Below are positions 23,641 through 37,070 of a DNA stretch of 64,000 nucleotides, piece after piece. The translations under genes were made by a program, and so were the position numbers. The stretch comes from Pyrocephalus nanus (Eukaryota; Chordata; Aves; Passeriformes; Tyrannidae): contig CM076261.1 in assembly GCA_038380795.1 (NCBI GenBank), forward strand, positions 30,963,866 through 31,027,865, read 5' to 3'. Numbering within the stretch: position 1 is the first letter of the stretch; each line of letters begins with the position of its first letter. The notes under the pieces are model-generated. The model was not told the DNA's origin and searched no databases. It was given only the letters and a program-made list of their open reading frames with translations.

Positions 23641-25800
23641 TGTTTCTTGTTTTATGGCCTGTTCTCTGTCTTGCTTTATATTTTTGATGTTTTGATTTTG
23701 AAATCCACGTTCAAGTTAGTTTGTTCTTGAATGCTGCTGCGAAGCGTTACCTATGTAAAAGTAGTAATTATTGGCTTTGCTGCTTGTACATGGGCAGCAA
23801 AAACAAATAATTCCCTGAATTGCTGTTATACAAAAAAAACTGAAGAGGAAGGACAGATTAGCTTTTGCAACTCACTTAACCCTGATAAAAAAGTTGTAGT
23901 TACCATTTAAATAAATGAAATTATCTAATTGTGATATATTCTTGAGATTAAAATTTAACACCTCTTTAAAAAAGGCCACGTTTTCACACATTTAGGGCAG
24001 TGGCTCTGAGAGTATGACAAAAGCTCCAAAGCAGAAGCTTTTTAGAGGCCAAGTGTGCAGCCATTAGGTATGAAAACAATTCACATCACTGGCGTGTATC
24101 TTGAATTCAGAAGGCAGGACAGGGTACAAGGTACTTTAGTCACATATTGTTTGTATTTTTCACTAGGAACTGTTGTTGTCTACACAAAACTTTTATTTTG
24201 TCTTTACTCTGTTTCTTAGTAAGGAACATGAAGTTAATGGATACTTAGCCTTCAGCTTCCTTTCTTTTCGTGGAAGAGTACAGCAGAAGTTCTTAGTGTG
24301 ATGGAAGAGAGAAGTTGCATTGCTGTACCATGTGGGAATATTTGGCTGTGGGTAGACAGATGTGCTGAAGTGGTGCTGCAGCAGCAATTTAGTGAAGCTC
24401 AGACTGGGTATGGCTCTGAGAAGCCTGATAGGGTGTTTTGTGGGATCTTACCCCAGGACCTGGTGTGTTCTTTTCAGGACAGTGACTTTATTCAGATAGT
24501 TGAGTCAAAGCTTGACCAAATCTTGGCCAAGTTTATTTTTGTGTGACAGCAACAGCCCTCCCATCAAAAACTAATGAAGGAGGGTGGAGAGAAGTGGGAA
24601 CTTTTATCTCACCCAAATGGTGGACATGGTCATGCATCCCTTTGTAGGTGTTAAGTGGTGATAAGGAACTTTTGCTTTGGACATCAAGTGCAGGGCTCTT
24701 TGTCATCTCATGCCCCTCGTATATAATAGTGTCAGTTGTGAAGCCCCTGCACCTTGTTTTCTTCTGGGCATAATTGGACATTTGTTTTCCCAGTAGGCTA
24801 GCTGGCAGGATAGGCCCAAGAATGTTTGAAGAGGGCCAAATGTACTTCATGAATGCTCCCTTTTTTGGTAATGGTGGAAGATGATGGGTGGCGTGTTCTG
24901 GAAGGTTCCTGCGATGAATATTTGTGCTGTGACATAGACTGATGTGCTTCAAGCCAGATAGATTCAAAGAATACCTCCATTTATAAATTTTTTTAGGAGA
25001 ACTTTAAGCTCTCAGAAACGGAAAGAAGTGTTAATTCCTCAGAGCTGAAAGTGAAGCAGGGAAGGTTCAGCATGGTACAGGCCTCTCAAGGAAGGTGGCT
25101 CTCTAGTCCCTTTTCCCTAGAGCACTCATTTCTGGAGAGGCCCTGATGGGTTCCTTTACTTCTATTAATAGCTTCTGTTTAAGTCGATGGGATGCCAAAA
25201 ATCCACCCCAAAATGTACTGAGCCATCAAAGAAGTAGTCGGTACTGACTAAAAATTTTTTTTTCAGAGATGTTGGGAGAATGCTGTGGCATGCTGGGAAG
25301 GAAGGGCACACTGAATGTGATCACCAGCTGACTCCTGCAGAGGATTCTTTGCTCAATTTGCCCCTTTTTGGAACTGTGGGGTTTGGGGTGGCGTTTTTAG
25401 ACACCTGCCCACCAGGTGTTTGACGTGATATATTGCCTTCGGGATATTGCAGCAGTGGCTGCTGCAGGGGCTGTAGTAGCTGGCCTCTGCACATGCTCTT
25501 CATGTCAAGCTTTCAGTCTGACAAATACAATTTTTTTTTAATTGAAAAAAACTCATTAAAATTATCTTACTGTGTAGGCTGAACAGAGTAGGCACTTCCT
25601 CCCCCCATCTCTCTTACCTTTCGAGAATCAGATAATTCTTCAAGTGTTTGTGGCTTGCCAGGATGGGACAGAATTCAGCCACTGCCTTTGTTAGATCTGA
25701 TGTGCACCCACACGATTTCCAAAAAAAAAGGGCTACATTAATGATGAAAGTAGTACTGTCCTTCTGAAACAGTCTTGTGGCATTTCACAGACCATTCGCT
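23641..25800. other. Intergenic, nothing recognised
   Basis: Downstream of OTULIN. Both strands carry modest open frames (for example 24533-24967 minus), but none resembles a known protein or shows an exon-like splice context I trust. Confidence 0.5.
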
Positions 25801-25868
25801 GGAAATGTTCCCTTGTAGCCTACAACTGGCCCCGGTCTCTGAGTGTCCCTGCGGAGGACCCCGAAAGG

Positions 25869-25889
25869 CCCCCTGACCCCCTCAGGGGG
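25869..25889. repeat. GC hairpin
   Basis: CCCCCTGA and its exact reverse complement TCAGGGGG are separated by five C. It lies inside the GC-rich island. Confidence 0.8.
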
Positions 25890-26014
25890 AGCTCGCCCTG
25901 CCCTGCCTTGCCGTCCCTTGCCCTCTCCGTGTGCCGCCAGGTGTCACTGCAGGCCAGGGGACAGCACGCAGGGACACCTCAGGCTCCCTGCTGCCCAGCT
26001 GGCTGCACTCAGAG

Positions 26015-26044
26015 CCCTTCCCTCCCTTCCCTCCCTCCCCTCCC
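26015..26044 (-). repeat. Strong G-quadruplex motif (minus strand)
   Basis: A pure C/T tract on + with seven runs of three or four C separated by one or two T. On the minus strand this gives seven G-runs with one- or two-base A loops, well above the four needed for a canonical intramolecular quadruplex. Confidence 0.8.
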
Positions 26045-26115
26045 AGGGCACAGCGAGGGCATCTGCTGCCCTGCCTGTTTCCCCTTGGTGCTCCGGCAAA
26101 CGCAAGGCGCAGTGA

Positions 26116-29100
26116 TGGTACATAAATATCCGGTAGTGCTCAGGAAGTACAGTGTGACTAAAATGCTTTTTGATCTAGTGGTCTCAAAAGACCACAGTTT
26201 AGCAGCATCAGCTTTACCTTTATAGACCTGCATGACACAGTGTATTAGTTAAAATTAATTGTGCATAGGTAGATGAAAGACGTTTTAAAAATGTGTGGAG
26301 CGCTGTGAAATGAAGGGGTAAGAAATCTGAGAATTTTCATTCCCTTACATTTTATCTTCTTTTTGAATATCAAGAAGTTCACCTCTTTTATACCTTGAAT
26401 AAGAATCTGCTGGGAGGGGTTGAAATTTGTAGCAGGTCCTCTCCTTGGTTGCTGAAGTATCTGGTCTTGGTTTGTATTCATTCAAACCTTCAGGTGATGT
26501 ATTGAAGCATTTGAGTCTTTACAGCCAGAATAATTCTGTAAAAGTTAGAATCTGAGACATGCTCGTGAATTCTGAGCAGTGTTTCTAGGATAATTTACTC
26601 TCTCTTCACAAACACAAGGCTATATAGTGTCAAAAATGATGTATGATGAGAAGTGGTGAGGTTGGATTCTCAGATTGTCCAAGAGTAAATAACTTTTAAA
26701 ATGTACAAATCTGTTGGTTTCCAGGCATTTGCAGGGACACAAAACATAATATATTTTTACTGTCCTTATTATAGGGTAGAAAAAAACCAAAATCCAGACA
26801 GAGGTGTTTATAAAGATTTAATGTGCCTAGAAAAACAGAATAAACATGATAATAACCTTCTGTTACTGCCTATACTATTGTTACTGAATTGCTGAGATGA
26901 CAAAAATTATTTGTAGCTGGAAGACATATTCAGTCTTCACAGTGCATCAGTAAACTACAGGATGTAACTATAATAGACTATATATTTAGAGATGGACCAC
27001 TTGCTGGACTGTTACTGTCCTCATGTTTCTGAATGTTTTCTGCATCATAAGATTTTTTTGGTTTTGCATGAAATGTAAGAGAAATAATAAATTACGTTGA
27101 GCAAGGAGGATGTACAGAATGGGCCATAAACCTGCAAAGTGTGGCCATTTCCAGAGCCCCCTTCTTTGAATGAATTTTTTTTTTTCAGAAGTGCAAACAT
27201 TTTGGCCTTTGAGCAAAACACACAGATCTTCTGCTTTAAAATAAAGAGTGGTTCTGCAGAGCTGAAAGTAAGAGCTTGAGTGAGAGTCTGCTTCTTGCCC
27301 CTTCTAGGCAGGTTTCTCTCTTGCTGCCAAGATTCAGCTGCTGTGTCAGGGTGTAATGAACTCCATCGTGAGTGCACTTGCATTTTGGAGGATTGTATTC
27401 CTTTCAGGCAGGCGGCAAGCAACAGTTAAGAGAAGTTTCTGTTCTATCACCTGAGTATGTCTTTTGAATTTATGGTGTTGGGGGGTGGGGGTGGGCAGAA
27501 GAATCAATAAAATTTCTTTTCTGGGCTCTTGTCACGCTGCTTGGCTAACAGGGTTGAAAACAAAGAGGGAAGGGGGATTTTACAACTAAACCAGTAGGAA
27601 ACCCACCAAACTTCAGGGAGTTAACAGTTTATTTCCTGTGTGTTAAATAGCACTTGCACAGTGGCAGGCCAAGCTGCCTCCTTCTGTGAGCCTCAGACCC
27701 TCATCTTCCATTCAGGCCCCCTAAGATCATCCCCAGCAAACACCCAGCTGGAGCATCACTGGCCTCCTGCACCTCCTGCAGGTATTACCACAGGGGACTG
27801 GCACATGGCACTTATATATTAGCTTTTAGTATCTAATATTAGTGCTACTTTTAGACAATCAAGTGGTTCCATGGTGATCATTTACTGATGAGCCCTCTTT
27901 AGAGCTCTCTTCACTCAGACATTCTGGGTTTTGTCTCATCAATCCATGTTACAAACATAAAACCTCTTTTAATTACAAAAAAAATAGCCTTTTTAGAGGC
28001 ATTAGGTGAGAAAGAAAAATAGGTTGAAGCAATGCTTAGGGCTGTTTAAAGCAAATCTGTGATAGCTCCCACAATCAACCAGTTTGTAAGACTCCCAGAT
28101 GAAAAGTCCGGGTCCCCCCACCACCCCATCCCATGGATGCTCATGTAGAACAACAACATGGAAAATTTGAAGGAAATAACAATGTGAAATTTCCTTTGAG
28201 GAGCCAGGATAGAAGGTGTAAGATCTGCAGTTGTGAAGGCAGTTCTGTTGCACTGCAGGGACTGTGTTAACCTCGGTGGGGCTTGGCACCAAAACACCTG
28301 ATTCTTCAAAGAGATCCCGCACTGGATGATGCATGAATTAAGTACCCATTCATGGTAGGTGGGCTCAGCACAGAGCAATCTATTTTGGCTGTAGTTTTGG
28401 GAGCATGGCTCCAGCTGCCAGGAAAATGTTTCTCTGCTCATGAGACACAGGAAGATTCTGCACCTTTTATGTCACCTAGAGGAGGCCCATTTTTCACAGC
28501 TACAGAACAGCCTGTAAAGAGAGTTAATAATTACTGCTTGACTTTCTTCTGGGTCGTATCTTCCTCAGCAACCACTCCTAGGCTTTGGTTTTCCTCCCTG
28601 CATGTCACAGGGACTGGGAGAGTATTCACTGTGATCATCCAACACCTTGCTCAGAAGTGTCATTTACAGGCAAGCCCAGCCAAAAGGCAACAGCAGGGCT
28701 TCAGCTCTCTTAGTGCCATACCTCTGTTAGTGTCAGTATTTTTTTACCTGTCTGTGGTAAAGAGCCCTTTTCTGTTCCTTGGCACAGAACACATCTTCCC
28801 CCAGCAGCATGGATGCTATGAAACTGCAGCACAGCCATGTTCCCCCACTTTGTCAATGATTATTGGACACAAAAGCAAATGCTATGCAACACCACCCACA
28901 AGTGGGAGGGTTTCTATCTGGGATTAGGCACTCTCTCATCTAAGGTCTTTACATGCCCTTTAGGGAAATAAACTGGATTATATTTCAGTAGATATTGTTG
29001 ATGGAAGAGCTAATTGTCATCATTACTGATGGAGGAAAAGTCAGAGGAGGGGCTGCTGATGGGAGGGAGAGAGACTTTCAAGACTACAGGCTAAGAAGGT

Positions 29101-32100
29101 GAAATAATAATGCTATTTGACATCATACTGCATGTCTTACTTCTTACCTGCTTCAAGTTGGACCCTTTTTTGCTTAGGAAGAGCAAAATAAAGACTGCAA
29201 GGTAGTTTTAAGAAAAGTCAAAATCACTGCCACGTGACTGTTTGCATTGTTTGGCTTTGCTCAGTCTGCTCAAAACAAAGCAGTGTAGCAATCATTCTCA
29301 AACCTGTTTCCAAACAGGTTCTGGCTTTCCAAACCATGAGGATGTTAACTTCCTTGGCCCTGCCCTCATAAGCGGGCATGGAGAGCTGTCAGGCACAACG
29401 GCAGTATCTTTTTCTGAGCCCTAACAGAGACTCTTTTTTTTTTTTCCATTTTTTTTTTTTTAGCAGGGCCTCCTGCCAGGCCAGTGCTCTGGGCAGGGAG
29501 AGCTTGGACAAGGTCAGGGCACGCTCTGTGCAAGCAGCCATGGGACAGCAGTGGCAGGTGCCAGCAGCTAACGAGTGTGTGCCTGTGGGAGGTGAAGGGA
29601 GTTATCGTCTGCTGATGTAGATGACCTAATTATATTCCCTGCCCCACTCAGCATTCCCAGTCTTGGGCAGGAATGTGATCAGACATAAGCTGATCTTTTC
29701 TCTAGCCATGGCTGGGGACCAAGAAGGGGGAGCTGGACATGGCAAGAGCCATAGCCAGTTCAGGTTTTCCGAAAGGTCCCCTGGACAGCCCTGCACCAAA
29801 GTCCAGGACAAACAGAGCTGCTGTTCCCAGCGCTGTCACAGGGAAGATGGGACACACCCCACGGAGGCCAGGAACCTGCCAACCCCTGCACTGTACTGGG
29901 GATGTGGCCACAGATGCCAGTGGGATGGGAGGGTTGTCATGGAGCCCCAAGGAAAGGAGACAAGAGGAAACAGGAAGGAATTGAAAGGCTGGCAAAATGT
30001 GGGGAATCCTAAGGCTGCATGAAATTGAAAGCAGTATGTGAGGAGGTCATTTTGTGGGCTGGAGAAGTTGGGCTTCTCTCTGAGAGTATAGTCTGAGTCT
30101 TTGCTGTGGACCAGCACGAGGAGAGCTGAGGCCGCAGGGTCCTGGGGTGGTCATGAGGAAAGTATGAGCAAAGCCCAACCATCGTACCTCTCCAAGGCCA
30201 TTCTAAAATCAGTGGCTGCTCAAGGAGAGATGTCAAAATCTGTGATCCCATAGTCAGTCTTCTCGCTGGCTCTGGGTGGCTCAGATTTGGTCATTTGGGA
30301 ATACTCAAGGAACATGTTCAAAATAAAATATTTTTGATTAAGAATGGTTTTGCAGCTTCATAAGAACAGCTTCAGTGACTTGCCAGATGGATGGATAAAA
30401 GCATCTTCTCATGACACTGCTTTGGCCTGATGAGAATAATGCTCTTCTTTTAAATACTAAGTATTTATTTAACAGGAATTATAAAAAGTATTTGATTTGG
30501 TATAAAAAAAGTATTCTAACCATGATATTTCCATATTAACAACACTTGGAACTTTTGTAGAAATAAAGAGCTTGTCTTGCATCATTTTATGGATACCTTT
30601 GGATTTCATTAACTTCAAGTTAAGACCTTGCAGTTGGCAGCATCATGCTCATAATTCAAAAACAATTTGCGTGTTGGATTAATTTCTCACCAGGAGGTAT
30701 ATTTTGCTTGTTCCAAATGAGAAGAGCATTTTAGACCATGTCAGATTATCAGAATTAATAGAACAGAAGAAATCAGAATCATTAATCATATGCAAACTGT
30801 TAGAACTTTAATTAAAGTAATTAGAATATGAAAGCTATTGGACAATATTGGAGCACAGATCCCCCTCAAAGAAAGCATAGATCATTCTTTTTAACAATGC
30901 AAAAACATATATCTCTGCTAAATACATACAGAGCACTCAATTTTAATGCGACACATACTTTTATACTTCTGACCCTAGCAGTGATTTAAAAAATGTACAA
31001 AGTTGTAATGTTCATTGGTTTCTTTAGAGTTTAAAGAAAACCCACATGTTTAAAACAAAGCAAAATGGTCAGTAATAAAACCCAAACCAGTAGCTATAGC
31101 ATGTGTACAAATTACAGAAAGCAACATTTATTTTGACAGAAATCAACTGGAATTCTACAAGTATGATAGAAAATGATGCATGAGGTAACATTTCATTTAA
31201 AATCTAGGATCCCTGTACTGTAGTTCCAAATGGTGCTCTGGCTTGAGACCTACAGTCCTTGCAAAAATTGACTTGTTTCAGTAGTTGAGGATGGCTATTA
31301 GGCACACTGCTTTGCATAAAGACAGCTTTATCCTAAGGAAAGAATTTGAATCTGATGCTGAAAGATAATCTGAAAGATATGAAAACCAAGTGATACCTCT
31401 CAGGTGAAATATGCATTTCCCTAGTTCTCAGATTACCTTCAAATTACAGAAAAAAGCTGAAAAAATGGGGCCTTTTCTCTGAAGAATTTTTCTATAGAGA
31501 ATTGACCTTATTCCCAATGCAACTTCATCAAAGTGTAGCCAGTTACTGCTCTTGCCTCTATCAGCATTGTAAGCCTGCTGAGAACAGAACAAGATGTTGT
31601 CCTGCAGGATAATCCTTGGTCAGAGGGCCAGGTCAGGAAAAGATAAGGCTCCCAAACTTCCTTTCCCCTCTTTACTAAGCAAGAGTCTTCAGATTTTGGG
31701 CTGCTTTCTTTAGGATACTCCTTCTGACATTATTCCTTGCTCCCAAATATAAAAGTATTTCCAAAAAACTAAAAACAAGTCAATTTTAGAGAACCCAAAG
31801 GCACAATTAGAACATGCAAATATTCTAATTTTTAGGCATTTCTGTGACACTGTTCCCTGTATTATCCAAGCATCCTTCACTAGCATTAGTGAATGTTATC
31901 CTTATAGCACCCCTCTGAGACTGGAGAACCTTCTATCCTTGTTATAAATGGTGGAGTCTGACCTTGCATGATGTGGTCAAATCTACATTCAGAAACTCCA
32001 TCTCTTTTAAGAGACTTCCTGGGAGTTATATCTACACAGTTTGGTTCTCCTCCATGATGATTTCCTGCTGTGAAGACAAAATAGTCCTCATCTGCTGTTC

Positions 32101-34140
32101 TGCACTTTAGTAGTTTCCTTCTGGAGTGACCTTGTGGCAGGCCCTGCTAAGTATGCAAAGGCGGAGAGAGCAGAGTGTGTGATAATGGCTTCTCCATTGC
32201 AAAAGCTGAGACAGTTTGCACTATAAAGTTTGTCTTTATCTAGTAACTAGTATCTAGGAAGACTGCCCGATAACCTTTAAAAGCCAGTGAACCTTTCACT
32301 AAAGATAAATGAAGGGCTTACAGTTGTCTCTGCCCACCAGTATGGTCCTTGCAGGGTAACACAGTGCAGGGTGCTTGCAAAAGATACTTCAACTTAGTTA
32401 TTTGCAGCCATCTGTCTCTCTCTCTCTCCATACACACACTCACTCCTCTACACTCACATGTGCTCCTCCTCAGGCACTCCCAGGAGCTTTCTGTCCCACG
32501 TAGGTCAAGCAAGGTTTTCTCAAGCTTGGGAATGCTGCTAGGCTGTGCTGCCAAAGCACCATGAAATGCATTTCAGCCCTTCCACCAGACAAAGGTCTTG
32601 GTCTACAGTTTGAATTTCTGTGGCCTGTGGCAGTAACATGCCCTGCCAGTGGTACAGAACAAATAGCACAAGCTCCGACAATACCTGCAATCTCCTCCTG
32701 AAGTCCATCAGCAATGGGCAATGTCTGTTTTCCAGCCAGCTTTGGGAAGGATCAGTGCTGCCAGCTCACACCTGGCAGTGGAGTGACAAGCCATCAAACC
32801 GCATCTTTCCAAAGGAGCTCCCTGCTCCCTGCCTCGAGCCATCCTCGCACTCAGCAGACAAGCTCTGGAGTCCTCCCAGCAACGCCAGTATCTCTTACTA
32901 CAAACCCTCCTTACAAACTACAAACATTTACTATAAACATAGGCTCCTGGCTTCACAAAACTAAGGCAGACGCAGTAAAACCAAAAGCAGACTAAAATAA
33001 GGGAGCAGAGAGAGCAGTATTCTGAAAGATGAAAACCTGACATGATTTGAGCTTGATTGCCTTTGTGAAGGTGGGGGCCATTTCTGCTCAGTTTGAAAAC
33101 ACAGGTTGAGTTTCGCATCTTGTGCGTTTGCTTTTTAAAAATATTACAGATATTGCAGGTATTTTTATTAAACCTTAAGTAAGTGAAGTGAAAAACTTTG
33201 TGATGCTAATAAGTAAGGGTATGTCATCTACAAAAATAGGTCCCTTTAACTTTTTTGGAGTTTTTGCTTTTGCAATTTTGTGGTGCTTGCAAAGTCTGAA
33301 GATAAAATCAGTTGATCTAAGTAACCAGTAAATTTTCTGCCTGTAGCCTTCCAGTTGTTTCGTTATAGCTCAGAAGATATTTTTTTGTTCGTCCTAATAG
33401 CACACAAAAGCAGAGTTACATTAGTGCTGCTTTGGAGAGCAAACTACAAAGTTGAGTGATGAACATTAGTTCCAGGCTCTGCTGTTTTCTGCATGTGTAC
33501 ATACACCTTACTTTTCACCCAGGCAGTATTCTCATTAAAAGTTAAAGTAAATAATTTTCTTTTTTTTCAGTTCTGCAATTTTTCTTTGCATTTCTGTTGT
33601 GGGTTTAGTTTGCCGAATTATGGATAAAGCTGTTGTTCCAATTTTGAAATACATCCTTTCCTAAGAGGGGATTTATATGCTCTCATTAGCAGATAGGCCA
33701 AGCCATTTTATTACATAAGTATTTACTTTGCATTACCTTGATTACAGAGAGGAGTTATGAGAAAGGGTAGCTTTTTTTTAAACACTGAATGATGCACAGG
33801 AAGAGAGATGGGAGGAAGCAGGTAATAGATGCAATTGCTTGCTGTTTTCAGGTGGTTTTGCTTAGAGAGTTAATGGGAAAAGTGCAGAACAGTACTCAAA
33901 TACTTTATCTGTGGATACAATAACTTATTTTTGCTTTGCCCTTGTTGTGGGCTCCCGGAGGGTGGGAGGGTACTGTACAGCTGGTTCTGCAATATGAACA
34001 TTTTGTCATCAGCAAAAGAATCTGTGCAGCTCACATTTTTGCTCACATGTCTACATTGTAGACCTCTAGTAGGCACTATCTCTCGACCCTGAATTGAAAG
34101 CCTAAAAAACAGGCAAGCAATCTTAAGTCCTTTAAATGAA
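26116..34140. other. Intergenic between convergent OTULIN and ANKH
   Basis: No recognisable exon. It contains a G-rich tract at 27480-27497, a 191-codon open frame at 28352-28927 (+) without similarity to anything I know, moderately GC-rich DNA at 29.4-30.2 kb, and an AT-rich block at about 30590-31150 dense in TAAT/ATTA cores. A short CT/CA-rich stretch lies at 32411-32450. A long ANKH 3' UTR could reach into the right part. Confidence 0.5.
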
Positions 34141-34148
34141 GAGACCCC

Positions 34149-34320
34149 TCTAGGTTATTGGTTGAAACACAGAACAATTTAGGCAGGAAGGGGATTGCAG
34201 CCAGTTATCTTGTAAAGTCACCCTCCACTTAAAGCAGGGCCACCTTAGACATTGGACCAGGCTCTCGTGTCCAGGTGAATTTTAAACCTAATGGATTGTC
34301 CCTGTTTATCAGGCTCTCGA
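34149..34320 (-). mobile_element. Old CR1 fragment (reverse orientation)
   Basis: The strand shown reads like the reverse complement of a CR1 3' end: 'acagaacaatttaggcagg', then 'ccagttatcttgtaaagtca', then 'ggaccaggctctcgtgtcc'. It is heavily diverged, so boundaries are approximate. Confidence 0.65.
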
Positions 34321-37070
34321 ACCCATTGTTATACATTCAGTTGTGAAATATATGAAGCCTACATGCCTCAAACTATTCTGTACTGCTCTGGGGATGCAGT
34401 GCTAACTTTGCTGTAGAAGTTTGAGTCATGGTCTTATGGGTCGTTAGAAAGTCACAAAGTGACTGGAGTTAAGAAATGAACTTGAATTAATTAATTCTTG
34501 ACTTTAAATAAAGACACCCCCCAATTCCTTTTACTTTTCAACTCTCCTTTTCAGCTTAGCAAACAAGAAGTAAAGAACAGTCCATCAAAGAAGAGTTTTG
34601 TTGTAAGCTACTTTTTAATCACTTGACATTCAGTCAGCATGACGATTACATTTTCCTTCTCAAAATGCCAACAGACAAAATGAGCCTAGCAGGAGCCTTC
34701 AGAAGAAAATAAGGAAATATCTGAAGACACTGAACTAGGAATAACAGAAAATAATGAGGTAAAACCAATAAATTGATTTGAGCAGCAACAAGGCTTGGTA
34801 ATACTAAGAAAAACAACCTCCTCAGGATTACAGGCAAAAGAGGACCTAGAAATATACTGCCATTCTTTGTTTTTACTAAGATAGAGTGTATATCATGACT
34901 ATGAAATGCTGAGACTGAAGCTCACTAACTGTACAATTAATTTCCACAATCTGCCGCCAAAATGCCCTTCTGTGCAAGTCCGCGCTCCAAGCTGAGCTTA
35001 AAGCTCTGCCCCCATATTTTGTCTTTAGTCTTTTTGTTCAGAAGCTGCCAATTACTGAGAAGTCTGGCAATGGTTTTGCTGAGGACTGCATCTATGCACT
35101 GACAATTGAACTTGGCTCTCCAAAGAAAATCCACACAGGCTGTCCGAGCCCAAGCTCAGAGCCAGGGCTGCCCTGCATCCCATGCCCTTCTGCTGCTCTG
35201 CAGGGCTGCCACAGCTTGCGACCACACTTGGACCAAGTTTGCTGCTAAACTAACAATTCTGCCTTGTTTCATGATGCTGTAAGGCTGCTATACAGTGTGC
35301 TGCAGAATAAATTTGGAAGTCTTCATTCCATCTGGTACTCTGCCACAAGCCCCCACAGCCTGCTCTGCACCATACCCCCTCCACAGGAGCTTGCTCCCTC
35401 CAAAAAAGATGGTTTTCTGCATTTGAATTCTAGTAAAAAACCAAACACAAACGGGGGAAGGGAATCCTAACATTTTATGGTTTAGTTGGTATTTGAGAAA
35501 TGCCAATCTGATACCAAAATTGTGATAATTTTCTCTTGTGTTTAATTAATATTTATGTGATATTTCCCTAATTCAGCCCTGCCAGTTACTCAGAAACAGG
35601 AAACTATGTAGTGTCTCCTGGCTACACATTATAAAACCTGCATGCTAGTTTATTTCTGCTTGAATCATCTTCTAAGATGTTTCATACTCCTCCTTCTGAA
35701 GAGTCCTTCACTTGGAAACCAAAATACTTAGAAGTGGTGTTGCATGGATACACAGTTCCTCATCCTTCAGTCCCTCCATAGGGCAGATGAAAAGGAAATG
35801 GCAGCAGCCACAGCTCTGGTGTTTTCTGCCCTCTGATTCCCTAATCTCCACACCGTGCTGTTGTCTTTAGGATTACACGTAAGATTTTCAACATTTCTTC
35901 TTTCTCTCCCATTCCAGCTTACTGATCTAAATCATGCTTTAGCTTACTGTTATAGGTCTGCTTTTTTATTTACTCTTTTATGTAGCTTTAAATTGCAGTT
36001 TTTAAAAATGGCTTAGTAATAGTTCCACAATCAAATTGTGTTTAGACTTGTGTTTAGACTTCCTTGTTCCAATGAACTGCACAGACATTGTAATAAAAAT
36101 GCCTGTGCAACACTCTTGTATACACATTCATATACATATGCATGGCCTTCCAGTACACTAATCCTGCAACTATCCTCAGGTAACAACCAGCTGCCTCAAG
36201 CCTGTGCCAACCATGCCACAATGACAAAATCTCAGTGAGAGACAGAGCCAATACTGCTGCCACGCCATTCCCTACACTGTCCCACACTTCACTGAGGACG
36301 CTGGCAGTGGGGTTGGGATGCTCGAGCTGCAGGATGCTCAGTTCCCGTTGCCACCTTGCAGCCCAACACAAAAGTATGCCTGACAACTCTGGTGCCTGGG
36401 CCTGAAAGTATCCTTTCTCTTTTCTTTTTAAGCATGAGGCGCCATCCCACAAAAGCAGTCACTCCTGCCTTCAAAAGGTTTCTGTTCATGTGCCGAGGCC
36501 TGCCCTGAATCAGCTGCATTCATCAGCTAACCCTCTGTCTCAGGCTGCTCCTCTCTGGCTGCAGATTTGGCGAAACACTGAGCAGGAGCCAGATATAAAT
36601 CTCCTGCTCAAAAGAAATATTTAGCAGCAAAATGAGTACAAAACAAAAGACTTCTCTGTTACTTACCCAATCCTCTCACTCAGGGTGGCTCTATCTAACA
36701 AGCAGGGAACTGAGTCCTCCTGCCTGGAACGGCAGTGCCAGGGGGATGGGGAGTGGGACTGCCCCACGCCTCGGGAACCGCTGGTGCACCCAAATGGCCT
36801 CAGGCACTGGCTGCGAAATGCAGAGCTTTGTCCATCAAGTCCACAGCTTGGTAAGCGTGAGAGCCTGCTTAGGGCAGTGAGAGAAAAACCTGGAGTGTTT
36901 CCTGTTAATTCTGAAAAGGGAAAGCTCAAGACAAGTTAACACAATTTTGCGTACGTTTTAAAAGCTGAGGAACATTAATCCACAGCTTATCGGTGTTCTG
37001 CTCTTATTTCCCACTGTGCAAATTGTTCTGCAACATAAGATGTAGGATGCAGATCAACTTCTGTCCTCTT
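34321..37070. other. Intergenic or distal ANKH 3' UTR
   Basis: No recognisable gene. A 12-base unit is exactly duplicated in tandem at 36036-36059. TTTATT (AATAAA on the minus strand) occurs at 35649 and 35965, so ANKH transcripts could end in this stretch. The sequence alone does not settle this. Confidence 0.4.

Larger units (their letters stand above)
25800..26115. other. GC-rich island in intergenic DNA
   Basis: An isolated block of high GC about 315 bases long, inside AT-rich DNA. It contains an 8-bp-stem hairpin at 25869-25889 and a C/T tract at 26015-26044 whose opposite strand has seven G-runs. Three overlapping + strand open frames cover it, which is what GC-rich DNA produces by chance. 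It might be an alternative or non-coding RNA promoter, an enhancer, or an old repeat. Confidence 0.5.

Noticed and set aside
25843..26225. Overlapping + strand frames in the GC-rich island
   Set aside because: Three frames are open at once, which indicates base composition and not coding.
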